Source of the DNA: a virus
Strand: one strand, 5' to 3'
Virus record (IMG/VR): IMGVR_UViG_3300032117_000153
Location: 1 to 24,274 of that record
Length of the DNA: 24,274 bases
The notes below the pieces were generated by a model, which was not told where the DNA came from, searched no databases, and saw only the letters and a program-made list of their open reading frames with translations. Both the position numbers and the translations under genes were made by a program. Position 1 is the stretch's first letter. Each line of letters opens with the position of its first letter. This document shows positions 13,812-20,116 of the stretch, piece by piece.

Positions 13812-14213
13812 ATGGCAGAAAATAATAAAAAGGGTAAAGCAACGCCAAAAACTAAAAAAGAGCTAAAGAAAAAAGAACAATCAGCTCAAACCCCGCCGCA
13901 ACCTACTCCTCCCGTAGCATTAGATCAGCCAGATCCAGCGGTAATGAAGGTTATTAGGGATGCTTTACTAATTCAAGTAGTAAACCCTGAAAGCCAAATA
14001 CGTAAACGCAATACTGTCAATGAATTGGATGCAATGGTTTCAACTTGTCAAGAATTTTTAAAGAGTTTTGTTATTTTAGGCTATACTTTTGAAGGACAAC
14101 CGGTACAACCAATAGTATTTGCTCATAATCAACAAGAAGCAGATGCATTAGGCTCATATTTGAGCAAGTTCATCCAATCCACAATAAAAGAACAAGAGCA
14201 AAACGGAGGTTGA
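13812..14213 (+). CDS. Unknown protein with basic disordered N-terminus
   Basis: A 134-residue protein. An earlier in-frame start at 13770 would lie deep in the preceding gene; ATG 13812, just after that gene's stop and with a late-like box 5 bases upstream, is preferred. Residues 1-45 are Lys-rich and then Pro/Gln-rich (KKELKKKEQSAQTPPQPTPP), probably disordered and able to bind nucleic acid or acidic protein. From about 50 on, helices with VMKVIRDALLIQVVNPES and ELDAMVSTCQEFLKSFVILGY suggest a folded domain. The function is not evident. It ends in GGAGGTTGA, which forms one arm of the structure at 14206-14246. Confidence 0.7.
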   Translation: MAENNKKGKATPKTKKELKKKEQSAQTPPQPTPPVALDQPDPAVMKVIRDALLIQVVNPESQIRKRNTVNELDAMVSTCQEFLKSFVILGYTFEGQPVQPIVFAHNQQEADALGSYLSKFIQSTIKEQEQNGG

Positions 14214-14246
14214 GTGTAGATATATGGTTTATCCATAGAGAACCTC
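14206..14246 (+). other. Possible two-part stem-loop between 13812 and 14256 genes
   Basis: The outer stem GAGGTT (14206-14211)/AACCTC (14241-14246) encloses an inner stem TATGG (14223-14227)/CCATA (14233-14237). No T-run follows, so it is not an intrinsic terminator. It fills most of the 42-base gap between genes. Confidence 0.35.
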
Positions 14247-14255
14247 ACAAGAACA

Positions 14256-14579
14256 ATGGTAAAATTTGAACTCATAAATAGACTTCTAAAGAGAAAATCC
14301 AAAGTTATACCTAAACCTCCTGAAGTTTATGCTGTAGGTACAGGGACATATGTAGGAGAAATGTTAGTTTATTGTAAAAAGGATTTAGATAACTACTATT
14401 TTTTATCTATTCCAAAGAATATTAACAGAACCATACCAATAGAGAAGTTTGACTTTGCTATTGAACATAAAATAGCAGAATTTGCTAACAAATTACCTAA
14501 ACCCGTCTATAAAATCTGCTATAAGCAGTATGAATATAACGAGAAGAACATGATTTCCGGTAAGAACAAGACTAAATAA
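14256..14579 (+). CDS. Small basic protein of unknown function
   Basis: A 107-residue basic protein with a Lys/Arg-rich N-terminus (LINRLLKRKSKVIPKPPEV), a central beta-like part (VYAVGTGTYVGEMLVYCKKD and YYFLSIPKN) and a Lys-rich tail. No motif gives a function. Upstream are 42 bases with a possible stem-loop but no clear promoter or Shine-Dalgarno. Its TAA stop lies in the late-like box of the next gene. Confidence 0.72.
   Translation: MVKFELINRLLKRKSKVIPKPPEVYAVGTGTYVGEMLVYCKKDLDNYYFLSIPKNINRTIPIEKFDFAIEHKIAEFANKLPKPVYKICYKQYEYNEKNMISGKNKTK
14572..14578 (+). promoter_or_regulatory. Late-like CTAAATA box before the 14586 gene
   Basis: CTAAATAATACATT directly precedes the ATG at 14586, very like the sequence before the minus-strand gene at 16311 (TATAAATAATACATAT) and before the tail sheath gene (TATAAATAATAACAT). 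The gap to the ATG is 7 bases. Confidence 0.45.
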
Positions 14580-14585
14580 TACATT

Positions 14586-14825
14586 ATGTTCTTAGAACCT
14601 ACAAAAATTAGATCACCTTACACAGGGGAAACAGTAATGCCTAAAATTACTTCACACACTACAGATGGTAAAACATATGAACAGGTTAGTTACAATGACC
14701 CAGTTACAGGAAATCTTATTAAAAAGGGTATGGTAAGCATTAAAGATGCTAAAACTGGTGAAGTTTTACAGGATTACACAACGCAAAACACTAATGTTAT
14801 TCGTAGTGTAAGTTATCGTACTTGA
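14586..14825 (+). CDS. Small beta-rich protein of unknown function
   Basis: A 79-residue Thr-rich protein with two similar-looking segments (SPYTGETVMPKITSHTTDGK and NDPVTGNLIKKGMVSIKDAK) that suggest a beta hairpin or ribbon fold; there are no cysteines, so it is not a zinc ribbon. The late-like promoter box before it suggests late expression. Its stop region (CTTGATT) supplies the -35 of the primase promoter. Confidence 0.7.
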   Translation: MFLEPTKIRSPYTGETVMPKITSHTTDGKTYEQVSYNDPVTGNLIKKGMVSIKDAKTGEVLQDYTTQNTNVIRSVSYRT

Positions 14826-14849
14826 TTTTTTAAGGAAGTATCACATAAT
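14822..14849 (+). promoter_or_regulatory. sigma70-like promoter of the primase gene
   Basis: TTGATT (14822-14827), 16 bp, CATAAT (14844-14849), then AAGGT and the GTG start at 14855. The predicted start point lies at the start codon, so the mRNA should be leaderless. Confidence 0.55.
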
Positions 14850-14861
14850 AAGGTGTGATAC
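14838..14861. repeat. Perfect 8-bp inverted repeat over the primase -10 and start
   Basis: GTATCACA (14838-14845) and TGTGATAC (14854-14861) flank TAATAAGG. The left arm covers the first bases of the -10 box and the right arm contains the GTG start codon. The layout repeats that of the uvsX inverted repeat, so an operator for the same or a similar regulator is likely. Confidence 0.65.
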
Positions 14862-15892
14862 CTGTACCAGAACAGTACGTAATAGAGAATTTTTATAGAT
14901 GCGTTAGTCAACCATCTTATAATAAGTATACAAACACGTATAATGGTAGTTGCCCCTTTTGTAAAGAGGGTAAAAGCTTTGGTAAAAAGACGAGATTCTT
15001 TTATATACCTGAAAAAGAGCTTGCATTTTGTCATAACTGCGGTTACAGTAAAAAAGCATTCAATTTTCTGTTAGATTTAACAGGTAAACCGTTTAATGAA
15101 GTAATTAACGAAATTAAGAAACTGGATAACACAGTAGTTCCCATTATTAAAGAGGAAGTAGTGGAGAAAGTTCATACCCCTTCATTACCAGATGATTGCA
15201 TTAACTTAAGTGATGAAAACCAGTTAAAGTTCCATAATAGTAATGCAGTTGTTAGTATATGTTTGAATTTATTAAAGAAAAGACGTTTAAACACTGCAAT
15301 AAACAGACCAAAAACGTTTTACCTTTCTTTAACTGACAAGGTACATAAGAATAGATTAGTATTACCCTTTTATGACGTAAATGGTGATATTATTCACTAT
15401 CAAACCAGAACATTACTGCCTGCAGACGATAAGTTAAAACCAAAGTACTTGAGTAAGGTTAAGAGTGAAAAGAGTTTGTATGGTGTTCATAACATTGACT
15501 CAAGTTTAGAGCATGTTTTTATATTTGAAGGTCCTATAGACTCTTATTTTATCAAGAATGGATTAGCTGTCTGTGGTATTACTGAAGATAGTTCCCGTAC
15601 ATTTACACCTTTACAGCAGAAACAGATTGGGCAACTTGCAAGCTTTAAGAAAGTTTGGTGTTTAGATAACCAATGGAATGATAATGCATCGTTAAAAAAG
15701 AGTTTACTACTTGCAGACAACGGTGAAAGCGTTTTTATATGGCCAGAAGAGTTAAAAGACTTTAAAGATGTAAATGAATACTGTATATCAAAAGGGTTAG
15801 ACAGTATAAACCCCGAAATGGTCTTAAAAAACACATATTCGGGGCTTAAAGCTAAAATAATATTAACTAATATTAAGAATAAAAGAGCTTAG
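14855..15892 (+). CDS. 61: DNA primase (T4 gp61-like), zinc finger plus TOPRIM
   Basis: DNA primase that makes RNA primers for lagging-strand synthesis with the gp41 helicase. The 345 residues compare with 342 in T4 gp61. The N-terminal zinc-binding domain has Cys33, Cys36, Cys59 and Cys62 (CPFC and CHNCG). The TOPRIM core has the glutamate motif FEGPID (Glu225), then LDNQ at 270-273, and KDVNE near the end. The start is GTG, fixed by the promoter immediately upstream; there is no earlier in-frame ATG of merit. The intact zinc site contrasts with the lost ones in gp32 and QueC. The 3' end overlaps the convergent gene at 15889 by 4 bases. Confidence 0.92.
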   Translation: MIPVPEQYVIENFYRCVSQPSYNKYTNTYNGSCPFCKEGKSFGKKTRFFYIPEKELAFCHNCGYSKKAFNFLLDLTGKPFNEVINEIKKLDNTVVPIIKEEVVEKVHTPSLPDDCINLSDENQLKFHNSNAVVSICLNLLKKRRLNTAINRPKTFYLSLTDKVHKNRLVLPFYDVNGDIIHYQTRTLLPADDKLKPKYLSKVKSEKSLYGVHNIDSSLEHVFIFEGPIDSYFIKNGLAVCGITEDSSRTFTPLQQKQIGQLASFKKVWCLDNQWNDNASLKKSLLLADNGESVFIWPEELKDFKDVNEYCISKGLDSINPEMVLKNTYSGLKAKIILTNIKNKRA

Positions 15893-16311
15893 TTGTATCT
15901 GTACTTAGGATCATGAGCTGAAGCTAAGTAACCCTTTAATTGTTCGTTGAATGAAGTTAATTCAGCTGCAACTCTTGCAATTTTCTTTGTTTCAGCTGTT
16001 GCAATTTTATCAAAAAGTGTGTCTGATTCAGCTGAATTTAATCTGCTTTGTACGCTTGCTGGATCTGTACCGTTTAAGAACTTAGTAAACTCGTCAATCT
16101 TTATTGTCCAACCTTTTAACTCGTCATACATTTGTTTTTGCATGCCACTTAATGATGGTTGAGCTTGAGCACCTGCTGGTGGTACGTCTTGTACGTCTAA
16201 ACTAGCTGGATCCGTGCCTTGATCTAATGTAGAAGCCATTGCTTGCTTGTCTGTCATTTCTTCGTCTTTTTCGACAAGAATCCTTTTAAATCTATTGACG
16301 TAATTGCTCAT
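15889..16311 (-). CDS. Late-type helical protein, probably virion-associated
   Basis: A 140-residue protein of unknown function. The N-terminus (NYVNRFKRILVEKDEEM) is an amphipathic helix, followed by an Ala/Pro/Gln-rich flexible part (20-55) and a helical C-terminal half (GMQKQMYDELKGWTIKIDEF, then AETKKIARVAAELTSFNEQLKGYLASAH). The T4-late consensus TATAAATA stands 8 bases before its ATG. Late promoter, minus strand and helical content fit a minor structural or assembly protein; no homologue is recognised. It converges on the primase with a 4-base overlap. Confidence 0.78.
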   Translation of the reverse strand: MSNYVNRFKRILVEKDEEMTDKQAMASTLDQGTDPASLDVQDVPPAGAQAQPSLSGMQKQMYDELKGWTIKIDEFTKFLNGTDPASVQSRLNSAESDTLFDKIATAETKKIARVAAELTSFNEQLKGYLASAHDPKYRYN

Positions 16312-16319
16312 ATATGTAT

Positions 16320-16327
16320 TATTTATA
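16320..16327 (-). promoter_or_regulatory. T4 late promoter TATAAATA
   Basis: Exact TATAAATA on the minus strand, 8 bases before the ATG of the 15889-16311 gene, within a 37-base divergent intergenic region. Confidence 0.65.
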
Positions 16328-16335
16328 CAATCTCC

Positions 16336-16342
16336 TTAAATA
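16336..16342 (+). promoter_or_regulatory. Late-like TTAAATA box before the 16349 gene
   Basis: TTAAATA is part of the 12-bp palindrome TTAAATATTTAA and ends 6 bases before the ATG at 16349. Confidence 0.45.
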
Positions 16343-16348
16343 TTTAAT

Positions 16349-16744
16349 ATGAAAAAGCTGATTTTAGAAGATCAAATGGTGCCTAACAGTAATAGACAGC
16401 AGTTCGGTATTACCGCTAAAAAGGACAGTAAAGGGGATACGTCTCCAGAGGCACTAAAAGTCAGACAAATGTTAGATGCTAACAAGAATAAAGATAACTC
16501 ACAAGCTCCTAAGAGGAAAATTGAACCATTAGACAAAGTAGATGAAGTAATATCTGATATGTTCCTATCATCCTCAAATTTACGTTCAATTTTATCACAT
16601 GCTGGTAATAACATACAAGCAATCGTAGAAGATCCTGAAAAACGTAAGCATTATTTACATCATATAGCTTATGCAAGTAGAAGACTTGAGATAATAGACA
16701 AAGCTATAGTTGATATCAGTAGGGAATTAGATAAAATCATTTAA
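16349..16744 (+). CDS. Unknown small helical protein
   Basis: A 131-residue charged protein with a disordered first half (NSNRQQFGITAKKDSKGD, KNKDNSQAPKRK) and a helical second half (DKVDEVISDMFLSSSNLRSIL, then HHIAYASRRLEIIDKAIVDISREL). No family is recognised. It starts the plus-strand group 16349-17810, whose genes overlap by 1, 14 and 14 bases, so the four are surely one transcription unit. The late-like box suggests late expression and therefore an assembly, packaging or lysis role. Confidence 0.75.
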   Translation: MKKLILEDQMVPNSNRQQFGITAKKDSKGDTSPEALKVRQMLDANKNKDNSQAPKRKIEPLDKVDEVISDMFLSSSNLRSILSHAGNNIQAIVEDPEKRKHYLHHIAYASRRLEIIDKAIVDISRELDKII

Positions 16745-17127
16745 TGTTAAATAGAGTACTAATTTCTTTAGGTATTACCAGTTTAGTAAGCGTATTGTTT
16801 GGTTTAATCTTTGCAACTCACTTCTGGTATGTGTTTGCATTAGCTTTTATATTACAAGTTTTGTTTTTCTACTTTTTAAACACGGTATACGAGAATAGTT
16901 TAATTGAAAAAGCTCAATTTCTTAGATTACAACAATTAAGAGAAGAAAATAAACAAGTAGCTACAGTGCAATGCCCTTGCGGACAAAAAAACATGCAAGA
17001 TATTGAAATAAGATTTGATCAACCTATAATATACAACTGTAATACTTGTGATAAAAATGTAAAGGTTGGTATAGATGTTAAAACAGTACTCGTAACTGAA
17101 CCAATTTACTTTAATGACAGAGCTTGA
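16744..17127 (+). CDS. Membrane protein with cytoplasmic zinc-ribbon-like domain
   Basis: A 127-residue protein with two hydrophobic membrane segments (about residues 5-24 and 27-46) forming a hairpin, then a charged helix (55-72) and a small domain with Cys77, Cys79, Cys99 and Cys102 (CPCG ... CNTC). This is a zinc-ribbon pattern, although the first knuckle is CxC rather than CxxC. The likely topology is a membrane hairpin with the ribbon in the cytoplasm. The function is unknown; host membrane takeover or a late membrane role are possible. Start and previous stop share one base. Confidence 0.78.
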   Translation: MLNRVLISLGITSLVSVLFGLIFATHFWYVFALAFILQVLFFYFLNTVYENSLIEKAQFLRLQQLREENKQVATVQCPCGQKNMQDIEIRFDQPIIYNCNTCDKNVKVGIDVKTVLVTEPIYFNDRA

Positions 17128-17521
17128 AAAAAGAACAACAATAGTTCCAGCAACTTCGTTTGATAAACTCTTTAACCCAGCTGTTAAAGATATTGAAACT
17201 GTGTATGCTGACTTAATTAAGTTTTTTGAACTTAATAATGATGAAGTTAACAAGTTAAAGTTAAGTGCAGGGACAGAAAAACTTGGTAAATCATCAGCAT
17301 TAAAAATAATGCTTAGTATGCTTGTGTTAATTATTGATGAACACAAGAAACCAGAAAGCTCAAATAAAAATGATGAAGCAATTTATTTAGCTAACAAAAA
17401 AATCACTAAAGAATTGCTGTTTAGTCTTTTTACTATACTCAATAATTACCAATATAGTGATAGAGAACTTAAAATTCAATTAATGGGAAAAGTTCTACAA
17501 TCGTTATATGGAATACAATGA
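17114..17521 (+). CDS. Unknown helical protein of 135 residues
   Basis: An all-helical looking protein: ELEKRTTIVPATSFDKLF, IETVYADLIKFFELNNDEV, LKIMLSMLVLIIDEHKK and ITKELLFSLFTILNNYQYS. The hydrophobic stretch at about 65-78 could be a buried helix rather than a membrane segment, as it is short and flanked by charges. It overlaps the upstream membrane protein by 14 bases and the downstream gene by 14 bases, so it is translationally coupled. A small terminase subunit was considered because gene 17 lies downstream, but no recognisable feature supports that. Confidence 0.72.
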   Translation: MTELEKRTTIVPATSFDKLFNPAVKDIETVYADLIKFFELNNDEVNKLKLSAGTEKLGKSSALKIMLSMLVLIIDEHKKPESSNKNDEAIYLANKKITKELLFSLFTILNNYQYSDRELKIQLMGKVLQSLYGIQ

Positions 17522-17810
17522 CGAAGAAGATGTTAGAGAACCAATAAAAGACATTAAAGATGTCGTTTTTGATTATACATCAGTAGATTTTTTAGCAAGG
17601 TTTGCATGTTTACACGAAGCTGTTAATATTGCATGTGATAAAGCAGAACAACTTGGAATGAATCCAGATAAGAGTTCAGCTTGGATTAAACCTCTAGCTT
17701 TCCACAAGTATATTAAAGAGAGAGAAAAAGATATGAAGTATCAAGTATTAGCTTGGAGAAAGCTTGGTAAAGATGAGACTCACGCCAAGTCTGCTTTCTT
17801 TGAAAATTAA
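17508..17810 (+). CDS. Unknown acidic-to-basic small protein
   Basis: A 100-residue protein with an acidic start (EYNDEEDVREPIKDIKDV), then helices (VDFLARFACLHEAVNIACDKAEQLG) and a basic, aromatic second half (WIKPLAFHKYIKEREKDMKY). No family is recognised. It overlaps the previous gene by 14 bases and converges on the gp14-like gene with a 4-base overlap. It is the last gene of the 16349-17810 group. Confidence 0.72.
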   Translation: MEYNDEEDVREPIKDIKDVVFDYTSVDFLARFACLHEAVNIACDKAEQLGMNPDKSSAWIKPLAFHKYIKEREKDMKYQVLAWRKLGKDETHAKSAFFEN

Positions 17811-18715
17811 TACTGACCGTAAACGCTTGTGTTATTGTTAGCGGGTTGGTTGAACACTTGTGCAGCACTCACATCATTAATTGAAAGTAATGGTTGTGTT
17901 ACACCTGGTTCAGCCCACTCTTCATTATACTTCTTAGGTTCCGATACAGGTTGTGAACCACCAGATAATATACCGCTGTAAGCGTTGTCGTATACTTGAG
18001 AGTCGCCGTTTTCTGCAGATAAGCCCGGTTCGTAGCTGTATTCGTATCTCTTACCTTTAATAATCCAAGTATAGTGACCACCTAATTGATTAGCGTATGA
18101 AATATCTTCATCTAAGATTTCAGTCACTTCATACCATTTAGCACCTCTTGGATTTACTCTACCTTCACCATACTCTGTTAACGCAAAAACGTCTCCAGAT
18201 TTTGGTTGTGTTTGTTGATACTGAGTTTCCCATACATTAGCCATTTCTGTTCTAATGTTTAAGCAATCTTCAGTATTTAAATTATCTGGTAATGGTGGGT
18301 CTTCTTCCTGAGTGGGTGAAACATAATCAATACCCAAATCGTAAAACGCATCTTGGAAAGCAGATATATGCATACGTATTGTAATTTCATCATCAGCTTG
18401 AAAACCAAACTTAGTTAATACATTAGCATTCTCTGACAACTCAACAATTACATTTACATCAACACCAGGCATAAAGGACTGAGTTGGATCTTCACCATAG
18501 AAATTATCTGCACTTAATACATTATAAGCATTTACGTAATAGGATATTCTTGTACCATACTGTGCAATTTGTTCTCTATAATAGTTACTAAACAAATACT
18601 GCTCATTACCAGTGGTAGTTTTATCAACATATCTAAAACATGTTTGGTCAGTATCCAAAATGCCTGGAAAGCAAGCTGGACCAGTTACTCCTGGATATGG
18701 ACAATCATTACTCAT
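17807..18715 (-). CDS. 14: Neck protein, T4 gp14-like
   Basis: Homologue of the T4 neck/head-completion protein gp14, which joins the portal vertex to the tail. The 302 residues compare with 256 in T4. Matching landmarks occur in order: GTRISYYV near the start, FYGEDPTQSF (T4 has FGEDPQNKF), LTKFGFQADDEITI (T4 has FSNFGMQVDDEVTL) and PKSGDVFALTEYG (T4 has PKEGDLIYFP), followed by a WYEVTEI strand. Extra length lies in a Cys-containing N-terminus (NDCPYPGVTGPACFPG) and an Asn/Pro-rich C-terminal tail. It is encoded 1 base after the stop of the gene at 18717 on the minus strand, while gene 17 lies on the plus strand, unlike the collinear T4 order 13-14-15-16-17. Confidence 0.82.
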   Translation of the reverse strand: MSNDCPYPGVTGPACFPGILDTDQTCFRYVDKTTTGNEQYLFSNYYREQIAQYGTRISYYVNAYNVLSADNFYGEDPTQSFMPGVDVNVIVELSENANVLTKFGFQADDEITIRMHISAFQDAFYDLGIDYVSPTQEEDPPLPDNLNTEDCLNIRTEMANVWETQYQQTQPKSGDVFALTEYGEGRVNPRGAKWYEVTEILDEDISYANQLGGHYTWIIKGKRYEYSYEPGLSAENGDSQVYDNAYSGILSGGSQPVSEPKKYNEEWAEPGVTQPLLSINDVSAAQVFNQPANNNTSVYGQY

Positions 18716-18716
18716 A

Positions 18717-19055
18717 TTATTGTTTTTCTATTACCCATTTGCCGTGCTCACCATCAAAGTAAAATTTAATATTCATCTTACCACCTAAAATTTTCATTTC
18801 ATTATGTGATGGCATTCTACCTTTTAAAAATGTTTGTTGTATATATGCTAAGTCTTTTGGGTCACAATGAAACCTACCTGGTCTTACTTTTAACAATTCT
18901 ATCTTTTGATTTTTAGTATTATCTTTAACATGCCTTTTAGCTACAGTGTTTAATTTTTGTTTATTACCATCAGTAGCTCCAAGCATTGGTTTACGGTGTC
19001 TTGGATTAAAACCGTTTAAACTTAACTGAGCTTTATAAAACTCTTTAAACAACAT
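18717..19055 (-). CDS. Small basic protein of unknown function, gp14 partner in operon
   Basis: A 112-residue, strongly basic protein. The first part (LFKEFYKAQLSLNGFNPRHRKPML) is helical, then a Lys-rich linker and a folded end (LAYIQQTFLKGRMPSHNEMKILGG, then IKFYFDGEHGKWVIE). No family is recognised. It directly precedes the gp14-like gene and starts 5 bases after a late-like TTAAATA box, so it is probably a late virion or assembly protein; the basic character would suit contact with DNA or an acidic partner. Confidence 0.75.
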   Translation of the reverse strand: MLFKEFYKAQLSLNGFNPRHRKPMLGATDGNKQKLNTVAKRHVKDNTKNQKIELLKVRPGRFHCDPKDLAYIQQTFLKGRMPSHNEMKILGGKMNIKFYFDGEHGKWVIEKQ

Positions 19056-19060
19056 AATAA

Positions 19061-19067
19061 TATTTAA
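19061..19067 (-). promoter_or_regulatory. Late-like TTAAATA box for the 19055-17807 operon
   Basis: On the minus strand CTTAAATATTATT runs into the ATG. TTAAATA ends 5 bases before the start codon. It follows closely after a terminator, so it likely starts a separate late transcript. Confidence 0.45.
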
Positions 19068-19077
19068 GCAAAAAGAA

Positions 19078-19097
19078 AGCCGCTATTGCTAGCGGCT
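19078..19097 (-). terminator. Intrinsic terminator after the 19123-20091 gene
   Basis: AGCCGCTA (19078-19085) and TAGCGGCT (19090-19097) form a perfect 8-bp GC-rich stem. On the minus strand the loop is GCAA, a GNRA tetraloop, and the stem is followed by TTCTTTTT. On the plus strand a weaker CAATTTTT follows, so it could work both ways. Confidence 0.85.
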
Positions 19098-19122
19098 CAA
19101 TTTTTGAATCTACTTTTTAATA

Positions 19123-20091
19123 TTAAGAAGAACCTACAACACCAAATGCTGGCTGATTTCTACCTTTAATCGTGCTCTTTGGTACGTTTGATGTAGCACC
19201 TGTCTTTGTTAAGTCAAGTCCTGCACTGTCTGGTACTTCTGAACCATCTGCATCTACTTTATATTTAAAACCTGCGTATTTAGCTTTGTTAGCGCCAACT
19301 TTCAATAGCTTCTTTGTTTCTTCACCTGAGTTGGTTGATGAAACATCGTATTTTGATTTGTCAACATATTGTAAACCATCATTATCTGGAACTTCTTTTC
19401 CATCAGCTTCTGGTTTTGTAACTTTATATTGAACACCTGAAGCTTCTTTCATTGTCTTTTCTTCTTCTTCTTCTGAATCTTCTTCAGACTCTTCATTGTC
19501 TTCGTCTTGAGCTTCTGTTTCATCGGTCATTTCTGTTTCACCTTCTGGCTCTTCACCATGACCTTCAACTTGAGCTAAAATTGCTTTTAAGCATTCAACT
19601 TGATCAGCTGTAAGCTTAACTGTCATTTCTTCACCCATTCCTTCTTCACCGTGAGATCCGGCATCTGGTGTAACACCAAGAGCTGCAAGATCTTTATCGT
19701 CTTCACCCATAACTTCTTCAAATAACTGATTAAAAGTAGATTTCATGTAATTATTTATTAGTGAGCTTGTAGATTTTTCCATATTTTTATCAAATTTTTC
19801 TTCCACGTCAAAAACGTTAAGGTCTGAAACGTAAGGTCTATCAGCCTTTTCTTTAGGCGTCATAGTTTTAAGATCGTCTATTTTTCTACTAAAAGCAGGA
19901 CCATCAAAGTTACCAGTTACTTCTGGTCCAGATGTATCTTTGTGAGCAATATCACCAGCTTTAGGGTTATTCAATTGAACAGGTCCTTTACCTGGCTTCT
20001 TTCCAAACTTTGCAGTTTCTTTTGGAAGTGTTTTCTCGTTAAGGACCTTAGTAGTGTAAGTGTCCCAGATCTCTAATAGATTATGTGCCAT
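19123..20091 (-). CDS. Acidic, repeat-containing late protein, probably virion or scaffold-type
   Basis: A 322-residue, largely disordered acidic protein. Order: a short N-terminal helix (HNLLEIWDTYTTKVLNEK), a Pro/Gly/Lys-rich stretch, a helical part (NNYMKSTFNQLFEEVMGED), a Glu-rich region including TADQVECLKAILAQVEGHG, an almost pure acidic run near 195-212, then two copies of a 12-residue unit ADGxEVPDxxGL (229-240 and 281-292), each following a YKV strand. The acidic low-complexity composition recalls T4 prohead core and scaffold-like proteins, but homology is not recognised. An exact TATAAATA late box lies 11 bases before its ATG, and an intrinsic terminator follows, so it forms its own late transcript. 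Confidence 0.8.
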   Translation of the reverse strand: MAHNLLEIWDTYTTKVLNEKTLPKETAKFGKKPGKGPVQLNNPKAGDIAHKDTSGPEVTGNFDGPAFSRKIDDLKTMTPKEKADRPYVSDLNVFDVEEKFDKNMEKSTSSLINNYMKSTFNQLFEEVMGEDDKDLAALGVTPDAGSHGEEGMGEEMTVKLTADQVECLKAILAQVEGHGEEPEGETEMTDETEAQDEDNEESEEDSEEEEEKTMKEASGVQYKVTKPEADGKEVPDNDGLQYVDKSKYDVSSTNSGEETKKLLKVGANKAKYAGFKYKVDADGSEVPDSAGLDLTKTGATSNVPKSTIKGRNQPAFGVVGSS

Positions 20092-20097
20092 AATGTG

Positions 20098-20110
20098 TTA
20101 AATATTTATA
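20098..20110. promoter_or_regulatory. Bidirectional late promoter between the 20091 gene and terminase
   Basis: The sequence TTAAATATTTATA reads as exact TATAAATA on the minus strand (20103-20110), 11 bases before that gene's ATG, and as TTAAATA on the plus strand (20098-20104), 12 bases before the terminase GTG. It fills half of the 25-base divergent gap. Confidence 0.6.
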
Positions 20111-20116
20111 TCGCCC

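Noticed and set aside
17114-17521. Small terminase subunit (gp16) upstream of gene 17
   Set aside because: No recognisable gp16 feature, and the gene sits in a separate overlapping group followed by minus-strand genes.
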